Origin: Chloroflexota bacterium
GTDB taxonomy: Bacteria; Chloroflexota; Anaerolineae; Anaerolineales; Anaerolineaceae
Length of the DNA stretch: 40,418 nt
NCBI GenBank assembly: GCA_029561345.1
Contig: JAKQJC010000052.1
Span: 1 to 40,418, forward strand
Reading direction: 5' to 3'
Part shown: piece after piece, positions 7,361 through 16,526 of the stretch
Layout of the letters: every line of letters starts with the position of its first letter
How positions within the stretch are numbered: the stretch's first letter is position 1
Program-made: the position numbers and the translations under genes
Notes under the pieces: generated by a model
What the model saw: the letters and a program-made list of their open reading frames with translations, nothing else
Told to the model about the DNA's origin: nothing
The model's database searches: none

Positions 7361-7507
7361 ATGTTATTCGCTCCGAAAGAAAAAGGTCAGGGTCTGGTTG
7401 AATATGCGTTAATTCTCGTTTTGGTTGCTGTTGTCGTTATCGCCATTCTTGCTCTGCTCGGTCCGGCCATCGGCAATATCTTCCAGAATATTGTTGACAA
7501 CATCTAA
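7361..7507 (+). CDS. flp: Flp/Fap-type pilin, copy 2
   Basis: 48 residues, identical in protein sequence to copy 1, from a gene that differs at nine positions, all synonymous. The frame is open upstream to 7271, but the ATG at 7361 is the start because AAGGAGGTG precedes it at the same distance as in copy 1 and the extra 30 residues have no counterpart there. Prepilin cleavage is expected after G9 with Glu at +5 of the mature protein. It has its own promoter and a strong terminator, so the pilin genes are two independent transcription units placed ahead of the assembly genes. A recent gene conversion or strong purifying selection keeps the proteins the same. Confidence 0.95.
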   Translation: MLFAPKEKGQGLVEYALILVLVAVVVIAILALLGPAIGNIFQNIVDNI

Positions 7508-7526
7508 CCCGTAAGGGTCAGTGGCT

Positions 7527-7567
7527 AAAAAGAACGGGCTCCGCTGCGAAGCGGAGCCATTCTTTTA
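7527..7567 (+). terminator. Intrinsic terminator after pilin copy 2
   Basis: GGCTCCGCT-gcga-AGCGGAGCC (7537-7558) is a perfect 9-bp stem with a tetraloop, flanked by AAAGAA on the left and TTCTTTT on the right that can extend the helix and provide the U-rich run. It limits read-through from the abundant pilin message into cpaB. Confidence 0.88.
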
Positions 7568-7679
7568 TTAATCCCCGAAGCGTTTTCCTGGCCCTGGCAT
7601 GGAATTTGCATCTCCCAATGAAATCAAGGTTTTCCGGTCAAAATCGGTGAAACTTAACCTTTATTATGAGATTTTATTT

Positions 7680-7727
7680 TATAATAGGGTTATCTCGCTT
7701 GACTTTTGACGGATAATGAAATAGACT
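7680..7727 (+). promoter_or_regulatory. Candidate promoter(s) for the Tad assembly operon
   Basis: Two options precede cpaB: TTGACT (7699-7704), 17 bases, TAGACT (7722-7727), the better spaced pair; or a perfect TATAAT at 7680-7685 without a good -35. Either gives a leader of about 50-95 bases. The Shine-Dalgarno is GGGAGG just before the ATG at 7784. I cannot tell which is used. Confidence 0.5.
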
Positions 7728-7783
7728 TGTGAAAGAGCAATGCGATTAAAATCGCAAGATTCACTATTCATTGGGAGGCATCC

Positions 7784-8974
7784 ATGGCTCAAGGTTCAAA
7801 AAAAAGAGGACGCATTTTCATCTACATAGCGCTGATCATCCTGGTTGGCGTTGTGGCTGTTTGGGCGGGCATCACTTTTGTGCTGCCGCAGTTGGGGCTT
7901 GGGGGCTCTGTTGGGCCGCTGGTTTCCAATGCCACCCCTGTGGTGGTGGCCACGCCCACCCCCCCCGTCACGCTGGTTAAGGTGGCTTTCACCTCTCAGG
8001 AAGTGAAGCGCGGCCAGACTTTCAGCGCCGATAACCTGATTTTGATGGATTATCCGCGCGAGGCCATTCTGGATGAGAAATTATTCTTCAATGATCTGAA
8101 GACCCTGGAAGGCAAGCGCGCCAATGCAGACCTGCCCGCGCATGTGGTTCTGACCAGCGGCATGGTGGCTGACGCCACCGAAGGTTCGGCGGCCGCCTTC
8201 CGCATTCCCCCGGGCTACGTGGCCATTTCCATTCCCCTGGCGAACCGCCTGTCGAGCATCTCATATGCGCCGCAGCCGGGCGACTATGTGAATGTGATTG
8301 CCACCATGAAATTCATTGATCTGGATCCTGATTTTCAGACCATTCTGCCCAACTACACCAGTACAATCAAGGCGCCTAACCCTGGCGGCCTCGACAAAGA
8401 CGGCAATGCGGTTCAAGCTGAACTGGCGGTGACCATTGATGGCGCGGGCAATCCGGCTAAGGTGCAGGGCAAAATTGAAATTGACCCGACCCTGGGCGAA
8501 GCCAACCCCATTTATGCCGTTCCCTCAGAAGCCCAGCGCTCCCGCATGGTGAGCCAGTCATTCCTGCAGAACATCATGGTGCTGCAGGTGGGCGATTTCC
8601 GCCTGGATGGCGAACCGGGCCCGGACCTGCGGCCGACCCCCACTCCATCGCCCACCCCTGAAGGCGCCGCTCCGAACAGCCTGCCTCCGGCAGCCCCGCC
8701 CGAACCCACCGCCCCGGATGTGATCACCCTGGTGGTTTCGCCGCAGGATGCCATTACATTGAATTACCTGGTTTATTCAGGCGCCCAGCTTACCCTGGTG
8801 CTGCGCTCTGCCGGCGACATGCAGATTACCCAGACGGAAGCCGTCACCCTGCAGTACCTGATGGACCGCTACGGCGTGCCGCTGCCCACCAAGCTGGCCT
8901 ACGGCTTTGACAAGCCCGAAGCCAAGCCGTTCACTGACGGGTTTGTTTTGCCCGACCGCTACGCCATTCCGTAG
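7784..8974 (+). CDS. cpaB: Tad pilus assembly protein CpaB/RcpC
   Basis: 396 residues. A single N-terminal membrane anchor (about 11-34, FIYIALIILVGVVAVWAGIT) is followed by a Pro/Thr stretch (about 50-62), then a SAF domain and the RcpC/CpaB core (VKVAFTSQEVKRGQTFSADNL, RIPPGYVAISIPL, YAPQPGDYVNVIAT, VSPQDAITLNYLVYSGAQLTLVLRS). A second Pro/Thr/Ser-rich insert at about 283-312 separates core strands. CpaB acts outside the cytoplasmic membrane in Tad pilus assembly; in diderms it works with the CpaC secretin, which is absent here. It is the first gene of the assembly set and is followed by a terminator-like hairpin before cpaE, so expression may drop downstream. Confidence 0.9.
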   Translation: MAQGSKKRGRIFIYIALIILVGVVAVWAGITFVLPQLGLGGSVGPLVSNATPVVVATPTPPVTLVKVAFTSQEVKRGQTFSADNLILMDYPREAILDEKLFFNDLKTLEGKRANADLPAHVVLTSGMVADATEGSAAAFRIPPGYVAISIPLANRLSSISYAPQPGDYVNVIATMKFIDLDPDFQTILPNYTSTIKAPNPGGLDKDGNAVQAELAVTIDGAGNPAKVQGKIEIDPTLGEANPIYAVPSEAQRSRMVSQSFLQNIMVLQVGDFRLDGEPGPDLRPTPTPSPTPEGAAPNSLPPAAPPEPTAPDVITLVVSPQDAITLNYLVYSGAQLTLVLRSAGDMQITQTEAVTLQYLMDRYGVPLPTKLAYGFDKPEAKPFTDGFVLPDRYAIP

Positions 8975-9008
8975 CTCTGACAACGTTTGCAGCCGGTTTG
9001 ATGGTCAA

Positions 9009-9023
9009 CTGGTCGCAGACCAG
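9009..9023 (+). other. Small perfect hairpin after cpaB
   Basis: CTGGTC-gca-GACCAG, six base pairs with a three-base loop, in the cpaB-cpaE gap. No T run follows, so it is not a terminator by itself; it might be an mRNA-stabilising 3' structure. Confidence 0.3.
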
Positions 9024-9065
9024 AATGATTTTGGCAGGGTTAGAGCCAGGATGATTTAAATACAA

Positions 9066-9123
9066 AAACCCGGTATGGCGTGATTGGCAGGCCGTCCTGA
9101 TGCGCCGCCATGCCGGGTTTTTT
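9066..9123 (+). terminator. Intrinsic terminator or attenuator between cpaB and cpaE
   Basis: AAACCCGGTATGGCG (9066-9080) pairs with CGCCATGCCGGGTTT (9106-9120) with one G-T pair, loop 25, and the right arm continues into a T run ending at 9123. It divides cpaB from the rest of the operon, implying partial read-through or a separate promoter for cpaE. Confidence 0.8.
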
Positions 9124-9185
9124 CAAAGATTAATGAACTGTTTGGAAATGGATTGCTAATTTTCAGTGGAGGTTAGTGGCAGTTT

Positions 9186-10421
9186 ATGGCCGGAGAAAAA
9201 ATACGCATCCTGATTGTTGATGATATTGCCGAAACGCGTGAAAATATCCGCAAGTTGTTGCAATTTGAAGCGGATTTTGAGGTGGTGGGTGTGGCACGCA
9301 CCGGCAAGGAAGCGATTGACTTATCTCAAGAGCTGAAGCCAGATGTCATTTTAATGGACATCAATATGCCGGATATGGATGGCATTGCGGCCACCGAAGC
9401 CATCCGGCGCAAACTTTCTTTCGCGCAGATCATCATCTTATCGGTTCAGAATGACCCCAACTACATGCGCCGGGCCATGCTGGCGGGCGCGCGCGATTTT
9501 ATCTTTAAGCCTCCCCGTATTGATCAATTGAGCGGCACCATTCGAGTGGCTGGAGCCATTGCTGCTGAAGAGCGCAGCAAACAAACGCCGGTTGCCATGC
9601 CCGGCATGATGCCCGGAATGATGCCAGGCATGATGATGCCAGCCATGCCCAAGGGCAAGGTGATCATGGTGTTCAGCCCCAAAGGCGGCACCGGATGCAC
9701 CACCATCGCTTCGAATCTGGCAGTGGCGATGGTGAATGAAGAAACCAAAGTAGCCCTGGTGGATGGAAACCTGCAATTTGGCAATGTGGCCATTTTCCTC
9801 AATGAACAGGGTAAGAACACGATCATTGACCTGGCTCCCCGGGCTGACGAACTTGATTATGATATTGTGAAGGAAGTGATGATCGCCAATGCAGCTTCAG
9901 GGGTGCACCTGCTGGCGGCCCCACTGCGCCCGGAACATGCTGAAAAAGTGAGCGGCGAACAATTTGGCAAGGTGCTGACTTTCCTGCGGCAAATGTATTC
10001 CTACATCATTGTGGACACACCGGCATACCTGACAGATGTGGTGCTTTCCACGATGGATGTGGCTGATCTGTTCATCCTGGTGACCAGTCAGGATATTCCG
10101 GCCATTATTGGCGCCAAGTCGTTTCTTTCCCTCACCGATGCCATGCGCATTAACCGCAAGCGCATTGTCTTCACCATGAACCGCTATGATAAACGGGTTG
10201 GCAATCCACCTGAGAAGGTGGGTGAATACCTTAAGCAGGAAGTCGTTTCCGTGATTCCGCTGGATGAACGGATTGTGATCAATGCGGTTAACCGCGGCGT
10301 GCCGTTTATGATTGATAACAAGATGCAGCCGATTGGACGCAGCATTGCGGCCCTTGCTGATACGGTCAAAGATACCCTGGCCAAGCTGGATGCGGCTGAA
10401 AACGAGAAACCATTGAGATAG
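9186..10421 (+). CDS. cpaE: CpaE/TadZ: receiver domain fused to MinD-like ATPase
   Basis: 411 residues. Residues 1-120 are a complete response-regulator receiver: acid pocket D12-D13, phospho-acceptor D58, S86 and K108 are all present, so it may be phosphorylated. A Met-rich linker (about 135-155, PGMM repeats) leads to a ParA/MinD-type ATPase whose deviant Walker A is K166-GGTG-C171-TT: the signature lysine is kept but the second lysine is Cys, as often seen in CpaE/TadZ proteins. Later MinD-like segments include VALVDGNLQFGNVAIFL and IIVDTPAYLTDVVLSTMDVADLFILVT. TadZ/CpaE proteins localise the Tad machine, often to the pole. The only start in frame is the ATG at 9186; GGAGG at 9168-9172 is 13 bases away, a long spacing that may lower translation. 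The stop overlaps the cpaF Shine-Dalgarno. Confidence 0.93.
   Translation: MAGEKIRILIVDDIAETRENIRKLLQFEADFEVVGVARTGKEAIDLSQELKPDVILMDINMPDMDGIAATEAIRRKLSFAQIIILSVQNDPNYMRRAMLAGARDFIFKPPRIDQLSGTIRVAGAIAAEERSKQTPVAMPGMMPGMMPGMMMPAMPKGKVIMVFSPKGGTGCTTIASNLAVAMVNEETKVALVDGNLQFGNVAIFLNEQGKNTIIDLAPRADELDYDIVKEVMIANAASGVHLLAAPLRPEHAEKVSGEQFGKVLTFLRQMYSYIIVDTPAYLTDVVLSTMDVADLFILVTSQDIPAIIGAKSFLSLTDAMRINRKRIVFTMNRYDKRVGNPPEKVGEYLKQEVVSVIPLDERIVINAVNRGVPFMIDNKMQPIGRSIAALADTVKDTLAKLDAAENEKPLR
9597..9632 (+). repeat. In-frame 12-base tandem repeat in cpaE
   Basis: Three units of ATGCCCGGCATG with two third-position changes encode Met-Pro-Gly-Met three times; a degenerate fourth unit follows. It forms the hinge between the receiver and ATPase domains and could vary in copy number between strains. 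Confidence 0.85.
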
Positions 10422-10434
10422 GAGGGCCCGAGCC

Positions 10435-11853
10435 ATGTCCCTATTAAAACGCTTACAAGGCGGCGGTGAAGCCAACAACCCGCAGCAACCTGCCAATTCA
10501 TCCGCCCCCGCCGAGGTTTCGGCCCCGCAGGGCAGCATTGCGGCGCGCCGGGCCATGCCGTTGCCCGCCACATCTCCCCAGCAGGATACCTATCAGGATT
10601 TGAAAGTGCGGGTGCAAAACAAGCTGCTTTCCAGCATTGACCCGACCATTGATGTGCGGAAAATGGCCGATGTGCGGCGCACCATTCAGGAACTGTTTGA
10701 GCAGATTCTGGCCGAAGAAGGCATTGTTCTTTCGCGCCCTGAACGCGCCCGCCTGTTTGAGCAAATTGCTGCCGAAATTCTGGGCCTGGGGCCGCTGCAG
10801 CCCCTGCTGGAAGATGAAACCGTGACAGAAATCATGGTGAACGGGGCAAAGAACATATACGTGGAAAGGGCCGGCAAGCTGCAGCGTGCCGCCATCACTT
10901 TTGAAGACAACGGTCATGTGATGCGCATTCTGGAAAGAATTGTGGCGCCCCTTGGCCGCCGTATTGATGAATCGAGCCCTTATGTGGATGCCCGCCTGGC
11001 GGATGGCTCCCGCGTGAACGCCGTCATCCCGCCCATCTCGCTGGTGGGGCCGGTGCTGACCATTCGTAAATTCTCCCGCTCTCCCATCACCGTGGATCAA
11101 CTGGTAAAGTACGGCTCGCTGACCCCGGAAGCGGTGGAATTCCTGCGGGCCTGTGTGATTGCCCGCCTGAACATTGTCATTTCAGGCGGTACCGGCTCTG
11201 GTAAAACCACTCTGCTGAATGTCATGTCGGGTTTCATTCCCAACGATGAACGCATTGTCACCATTGAAAACGCGGCAGAACTTCAGCTGCGCCAGGAGCA
11301 TGTGGTCACCCTGGAATCGCGTCCCCCGAACGTGGAAAATAAAGGCGAGGTCACCATCCGCGACCTGGTGGTCAATGCGCTGCGCATGCGCCCAGACCGG
11401 ATTGTCGTCGGTGAAATTCGTGATGAAGCCGCCCTGGATATGCTCCAGGCCATGAACACCGGCCATGACGGCTCAATGACCACCGCCCACTCGAACAGCC
11501 CGCGCGATACCATCGCCCGTATCGAAACCATGTCGTTGATGGCGGGCATGGATTTACCCATCCGCGCCATTCGCGAGCAGATTGCTTCGGCCATTGACCT
11601 GGTTATTCACCAGGAACGCATGCGCGACGGCACGCGCAAGGTGGTCAATATCACGGAGATCACCGGCATGGAAGGCGAAGTGATCACCATGACGGATGTA
11701 TTTGTCTTTGAACAAACCGGCATGGAAAATAATAAGATTGTAGGCCGCTTGCGCCCAACCGGTTTGCGGCCGAAGTTCATGGATCAAATTGAGGATGCTG
11801 GCATTCACCTGCCACCCAGTATTTTTGGGGCCAGTGGCCGCCGCCAATATTAA
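10435..11853 (+). CDS. cpaF: Tad pilus assembly ATPase CpaF/TadA
   Basis: 472-residue secretion-type ATPase of the TadA/CpaF branch of the VirB11/GspE family, the hexameric cytoplasmic motor that powers Flp pilus extension and possibly retraction. An N-terminal, Pro/Ala-rich variable region (1-45) leads to the N-domain ([35 protein letters not shown]), then Walker A GGTGSGKT at 251-258, the Asp box ([14 protein letters not shown]), Walker B-like [16 protein letters not shown] and the His box [14 protein letters not shown]. All catalytic elements are intact. GGAGG overlaps the cpaE stop and is 9 bases from the ATG. The operon context with tadB and tadC confirms the branch. Confidence 0.96.
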   Translation: MSLLKRLQGGGEANNPQQPANSSAPAEVSAPQGSIAARRAMPLPATSPQQDTYQDLKVRVQNKLLSSIDPTIDVRKMADVRRTIQELFEQILAEEGIVLSRPERARLFEQIAAEILGLGPLQPLLEDETVTEIMVNGAKNIYVERAGKLQRAAITFEDNGHVMRILERIVAPLGRRIDESSPYVDARLADGSRVNAVIPPISLVGPVLTIRKFSRSPITVDQLVKYGSLTPEAVEFLRACVIARLNIVISGGTGSGKTTLLNVMSGFIPNDERIVTIENAAELQLRQEHVVTLESRPPNVENKGEVTIRDLVVNALRMRPDRIVVGEIRDEAALDMLQAMNTGHDGSMTTAHSNSPRDTIARIETMSLMAGMDLPIRAIREQIASAIDLVIHQERMRDGTRKVVNITEITGMEGEVITMTDVFVFEQTGMENNKIVGRLRPTGLRPKFMDQIEDAGIHLPPSIFGASGRRQY

Positions 11854-11868
11854 AACTCTGGCTGTTTG

Positions 11869-11886
11869 ACCTGAGACTGCTCAGGT
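11869..11886 (+). other. Intergenic hairpin between cpaF and tadB
   Basis: ACCTGA-gactgc-TCAGGT, six base pairs, directly ahead of the tadB Shine-Dalgarno GGAAGGA (11888-11894). No T run follows. It could influence tadB translation or mRNA processing. Confidence 0.35.
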
Positions 11887-11902
11887 TGGAAGGACCGGTG
11901 CA

Positions 11903-12871
11903 ATGGATATAACATTACTTTTGATTGTGGGTGGTTTTCTGGCGCTGATATTCCTGATTATCGGCATCGTCATCACCATTTCAGGCGAGAAATCGGTGGT
12001 TGATGAACGCCTTGACCGCTACACCTCGGAACAGCCTCTCTATGACACACGGGGAACACAGGAAGCGGATAAGAAGGCTACGCCGCTGGCTGACTGGCTG
12101 AACAGCCGGCTGCAGGGATCCTCATTTGGCGACAGCATATCCAAAGACCTGGCCCAGGCGGATATCAAATTGAAAGCTGGCGAGTATGTGGCTGTGATGG
12201 TCATTGCCGGAGTGGGGGTGGGCGCCATCGCGTATATTCTGGGGCTGACGATCATCGGCGCCATTGTGGGGTTCATTATTGGCCTTTTCCTGCCGCGCAT
12301 GTACGTTAAGGCCGAACAGGGTAAGCGTCTGACCCGTTTCAATGGACAGCTGGCCGACATGTTGAACCTGATGGTGAACGGCCTGCGCGCCGGTTACTCC
12401 ACCATGCAGGCCATGGAAGCGGTGAGCAAGGAACTGCCCCCGCCCATTTGCGATGAATTCCGGCGCGTGGTGCAGGAAATGCAGCTGGGCGTGCCCATGG
12501 AACGGGCGCTTGAAAACCTGCTGCGGCGCATTCCCAGCGAAGACCTGGATTTGGTGATCACAGCCATCAATGTGCAGCGCGAGGTTGGCGGCAACCTGGC
12601 GGAAATTCTGGATACCATCTCCTTCACCATCCGCGAACGCGTGCGCATCAAGGGCGAAATCAAAGTGCTGACCGCTCAACAGTCGTATTCAGGCAAATTT
12701 CTGTCTCTGCTGCCGGTGATTTTGATGGGTATTCTATATGTGATGAACCGCGATTATATGATGCAGTTCTTCACCAACGGCATTTGCGGTTATGCCGGCC
12801 TGGCCTGCGCAGGCTTTCTGATTATTGCAGGTTACTTTGCCATGACGAAAATGGCAGAGGTTGAAATCTAG
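11903..12871 (+). CDS. tadB: Tad pilus inner-membrane platform protein TadB
   Basis: 322 residues, GspF-type. An N-terminal membrane segment (about 2-26) is followed by a polar stretch, a pair of helices at about 95-130 (VAVMVIAGVGVGAIAYILGLTIIGAIVGFIIGLFLP), the cytoplasmic T2SF domain (FNGQLADMLNLMVNGLRAGYSTMQAMEAVSKELPPP, VQEMQLGVPMERALENLLRRIPSEDLDLVITAINVQREVGGNLAEILD) and two C-terminal membrane helices (about 258-315). It forms the membrane platform for the CpaF motor together with TadC. Shine-Dalgarno GGAAGGA is 8 bases from the ATG; tadC follows after 11 bases. Confidence 0.93.
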   Translation: MDITLLLIVGGFLALIFLIIGIVITISGEKSVVDERLDRYTSEQPLYDTRGTQEADKKATPLADWLNSRLQGSSFGDSISKDLAQADIKLKAGEYVAVMVIAGVGVGAIAYILGLTIIGAIVGFIIGLFLPRMYVKAEQGKRLTRFNGQLADMLNLMVNGLRAGYSTMQAMEAVSKELPPPICDEFRRVVQEMQLGVPMERALENLLRRIPSEDLDLVITAINVQREVGGNLAEILDTISFTIRERVRIKGEIKVLTAQQSYSGKFLSLLPVILMGILYVMNRDYMMQFFTNGICGYAGLACAGFLIIAGYFAMTKMAEVEI

Positions 12872-12882
12872 GAGGCAGTCCT

Positions 12883-13842
12883 ATGGAAATACAATGGATC
12901 ATTCTCATCATTCTGGTGGTGGTGGTGCTGGGAGGCGCTGCGGCCCTGGTATATGTTGGCATCCGCAACCCCGGCAAGGACGATGGAGATATGCTCCAGC
13001 GGCGCCTGGAAGAATTCTCGATGAAGGGCGAGGTGGTGGATCTCGAAAAAATTGAGATGTCGCAGCCTTTTGCCCAGCGTATTCTGCTGCCGGCCGCCCG
13101 TAAACTGGGCGATATTGCGGCGCGTTTTACCCCGCAAAACGCGCTGAATTCCACTGCCAAAAAGCTTGAATTGGCGGGCACTCCTGCCCAGCTGGACCCA
13201 ACCACCTTTTTGGCCCTGCAGTTTATTGTGGCAGCCGTGTTTGGCGGCGTGGTTTTTCTGGTGTTGACCATTGCCAAATGGGATATCGCCATGATCCTTT
13301 TGCTGGCTCTGGTGTTCACCCTGCTGGGTTTCTTCTTCCCCCAGCTGTGGCTGAGCGGGCGTATTCAGGCGCGGCAGAAGGAAGTGCGCAAGGCCATGCC
13401 CGACGCATTGGACCTGCTGACCATCTGCGTGGAAGCCGGCCTCGGTTTCGATGCGGCGATGGCCAAGGTGAGCGAGAAATGGGACAATGAACTTTCGATG
13501 GCTTTTGCCCGTGTCATCCAGGAAGTGCAGCTGGGCAAGGTGCGCCGCGAAGGCTTGCGAGATATGGCCGACCGGATTGGCATTCCTGAAATGACCAGCT
13601 TTGTGGCTGCCATCATCCAGAGCGAGCAGCTGGGCGTGAGCATGGCCAAGGTGCTGCGCATTCAATCGGAACAGATGCGGGTGAAGCGCCGCCAGCACGC
13701 CGAAGAAGAGGCGCACAAGGCGCCTATTAAAATGCTGATCCCAATGGGCCTGCTGATCTTCCCGTCGCTGATGATCATTCTGCTGACGCCGGCCGCCCTG
13801 ACGCTGATGCAGTCACAACTGGGCAAGTTCCTGGGGTTATAG
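12883..13842 (+). CDS. tadC: Tad pilus inner-membrane platform protein TadC
   Basis: 319 residues, GspF-type partner of TadB. An N-terminal membrane helix (about 5-26), two helices at about 107-145 and a helix near the C-terminus frame a T2SF domain with the TadC signature AMPDALDLLTICVEAGLGFDAAMAKVSEKW and IQEVQLGKVRREGLRDMADRIGIPEMTSFVAAIIQSEQLGVSMAKVL, ending in the MLIPMGLLIFPSLMIILLTPA segment. Last recognisable Tad gene here: tadD/E/F/G, a secretin and the prepilin peptidase are not present in the window. comF follows after 10 bases. Confidence 0.93.
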   Translation: MEIQWIILIILVVVVLGGAAALVYVGIRNPGKDDGDMLQRRLEEFSMKGEVVDLEKIEMSQPFAQRILLPAARKLGDIAARFTPQNALNSTAKKLELAGTPAQLDPTTFLALQFIVAAVFGGVVFLVLTIAKWDIAMILLLALVFTLLGFFFPQLWLSGRIQARQKEVRKAMPDALDLLTICVEAGLGFDAAMAKVSEKWDNELSMAFARVIQEVQLGKVRREGLRDMADRIGIPEMTSFVAAIIQSEQLGVSMAKVLRIQSEQMRVKRRQHAEEEAHKAPIKMLIPMGLLIFPSLMIILLTPAALTLMQSQLGKFLGL

Positions 13843-13852
13843 CAGGCTGGCC

Positions 13853-14584
13853 GTGCCCTTCTCCTACCGGTTTTACCGCCGCTTTTGGGAGGGGATCGAC
13901 TGGCTTTTCCCCCCGGAATGCGCGGGATGCGGGAAATTTGGGGAACGTTTATGTGAAATGTGCCGTCAACAGGTGGAAGCGCTGCTTCCACCTGTTTGTT
14001 CTATCTGCGGTCTGCCGCTGCGCGGCGAAGGGGATATTTGCCCGGATTGCGTGGCTGGAAAGCCCTACGAAGCCTTAAGGTCGGCTGCCTGGTACAATGG
14101 GGTGCTGCGTCAGAGCGTGATCAACCTGAAATATAAACGGGATTTAGGCTTGGGGGATACACTGGCTGAGTTATTGCTGGAGGTGGTGAGGCAGCATGAA
14201 TGGAGCGTGGACGGGGTGGTGGCGGTGCCGTTGGGACGGCGGCGCCTGCGCGAGAGAGGTTATAACCAGGCGGCCATGCTGGCTTACCCCCTGGCGCTGG
14301 CCCTGGGCGTGCCTTATGGGAGGGGGGTCTTGAGCCGGCCGAGGGAGACGGAATCGCAGGTGCATTTATCGGCAGAGGAACGCCGCCAGAATTTAGCGGG
14401 CGCTTTTCAGGCGGATGGACGACGGGCAGCCGGAAAGAGCTGGCTGGTGGTGGACGATGTGACCACCACCGGCGCAACGATGGAAAACTGCGCCCTGGCT
14501 TTGAAAGCCGCCGGCGCGCAAAGAGTCATGGGGTTGACTGTGGCCCGGGCAGGAAAATTCCTGCAGACTGCAGATAACACTTGA
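13853..14584 (+). CDS. comF: ComF-family phosphoribosyltransferase-like protein
   Basis: 243 residues. The N-terminal zinc ribbon has two pairs of cysteine motifs (CAGCGKFGERLCEMC and CSICGLPLRGEGDICPDC), followed by a PRTase-type domain with YKRDLGL, VPLGRRRLRERGYNQA and the PRPP-binding loop VVDDVTTTGAT. ComFC/GntX proteins are required for DNA uptake in several naturally competent bacteria; the biochemical reaction is not settled. The start is a GTG at 13853 with only a weak Shine-Dalgarno; no ATG suits the family N-terminus. It is 10 bases behind tadC, so it is probably on the pilus transcript, and precedes hpf, an order also seen around comF in Firmicutes. Linkage to pilus genes is compatible with a DNA-uptake role but does not prove it. 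Confidence 0.9.
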   Translation: MPFSYRFYRRFWEGIDWLFPPECAGCGKFGERLCEMCRQQVEALLPPVCSICGLPLRGEGDICPDCVAGKPYEALRSAAWYNGVLRQSVINLKYKRDLGLGDTLAELLLEVVRQHEWSVDGVVAVPLGRRRLRERGYNQAAMLAYPLALALGVPYGRGVLSRPRETESQVHLSAEERRQNLAGAFQADGRRAAGKSWLVVDDVTTTGATMENCALALKAAGAQRVMGLTVARAGKFLQTADNT

Positions 14585-14609
14585 CAACAGGATAGTGTAT
14601 AATTAATAA
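14581..14609 (+). promoter_or_regulatory. Candidate promoter for hpf
   Basis: TTGACA (14581-14586) overlaps the comF stop codon. A TAATAA lies 17 bases downstream (14604-14609), while a perfect TATAAT (14598-14603) is only 11 bases away, too close for a standard pair. One of these is likely used; the -10 assignment is uncertain. Confidence 0.5.
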
Positions 14610-14636
14610 AATTTCCAAGTAGCCAAGGAGGTATTC

Positions 14637-15203
14637 ATGGAATTCAAACTTGAAATCACCGCAAAGAATATGGAAGTGACTGACCGGATTCGGGAATATA
14701 TCGAAAAGAAAGCTCCAAAAATTGGACGTTTATTGTCAGATGTAGAGCAAGTGCGTTTTGACCTGGCGAACAAGAAATCAGCTCGCAGCGCTGCGGACCG
14801 GCAGGTGGCCCAGATCACCGTATCTGGCAAGGGTTACACCCTGCGCACCGAAGAGCGCGCGGAAGAAATTTTCACGGCGATTGATGTGGCGCTTGAAAAA
14901 ATGCAGCGTCAGGCTGAACGCCTGAAGGGCAAACGGGTGAAGGGCCGCGGCGACGGCACCTCGGCTGCTGAGGTGGCTCCAGAACCAGTGGAAGCTGAAG
15001 ATATGTCTGAAGCTGAACCGATCATCGTGCGCCGCAAGCGTTTCCATCTGGCCCCGATGGATGAAATGGAAGCCATTGAGCAGATGCTGCTGCTGGGTCA
15101 TGAAAACTTCTTCGTATTCTACAACGCCCAGACCAGCGCCATTAATGTGCTTTACCGGCGCCGCGACGGCACCTACGGTCTGATTGAACCAGAAATCGGC
15201 TAA
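14637..15203 (+). CDS. hpf: Ribosome hibernation promoting factor, long form
   Basis: 188 residues. Residues 1-105 are the RaiA/HPF ribosome-binding fold (LEITAKNMEVTDRIREYIEKKAPKIGRLL, ITVSGKGYTLRTEERAEEIFTAIDVALEKMQRQAERLKGK), which occupies the A/P sites of the 30S subunit in resting cells. A linker of about 30 residues leads to the C-terminal dimerisation domain (about 128-188, IVRRKRFHLAPMDEMEAIEQMLLLGHENFFVFYNA, ending GLIEPEIG) that joins two 70S particles into 100S dimers. This is the long form found outside gamma-proteobacteria. AAGGAGGT is at good distance. It appears to be a single-gene unit with its own promoter and a following hairpin. Confidence 0.95.
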   Translation: MEFKLEITAKNMEVTDRIREYIEKKAPKIGRLLSDVEQVRFDLANKKSARSAADRQVAQITVSGKGYTLRTEERAEEIFTAIDVALEKMQRQAERLKGKRVKGRGDGTSAAEVAPEPVEAEDMSEAEPIIVRRKRFHLAPMDEMEAIEQMLLLGHENFFVFYNAQTSAINVLYRRRDGTYGLIEPEIG

Positions 15204-15228
15204 CCACATCATTGCATAGAACCTTCAG

Positions 15229-15256
15229 GCCGCCCTGCGCATACAGGGCGGCTTCA
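15229..15256 (+). terminator. Hairpin terminator after hpf
   Basis: GCCGCCCTG (15229-15237) pairs perfectly with CAGGGCGGC (15244-15252), loop 6; the tail TTCATTAT is only moderately T-rich. It is 26 bases past the hpf stop. Confidence 0.6.
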
Positions 15257-15314
15257 TTATAATAACATTCCAAAAACTGCTTTCAAGAGAAAGTATTTAA
15301 CTGTTTCTGAGAAT

Positions 15315-15338
15315 CCCTCTTTGAGGGTGTGGTATAAT
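15315..15338 (+). promoter_or_regulatory. -10 element and adjacent dyad before mreB
   Basis: A perfect TATAAT (15333-15338) lies 90 bases before the mreB start with no recognisable -35; in its place is a perfect dyad CCCTC-ttt-GAGGG (15315-15327), which could be an operator. This is the only promoter-like site found ahead of the mre-min cluster. Confidence 0.45.
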
Positions 15339-15427
15339 GATGCAGGATGTCACTGAGATTATAAAGCTTGGATCGGTTAATTGTGATGAAATATGGATTC
15401 AAGCCGGAAAATAAGGAGTTTTAGAAG

Positions 15428-16513
<1,086 letters not shown>

Positions 16514-16526
16514 AGGTGTGTTTTGA

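Noticed and set aside
10498..11100. Long antisense frames over cpaF and other tad genes
   Set aside because: His/Gly/Gln-rich shadow translations opposite well-conserved coding sequence; no promoters or ribosome sites.
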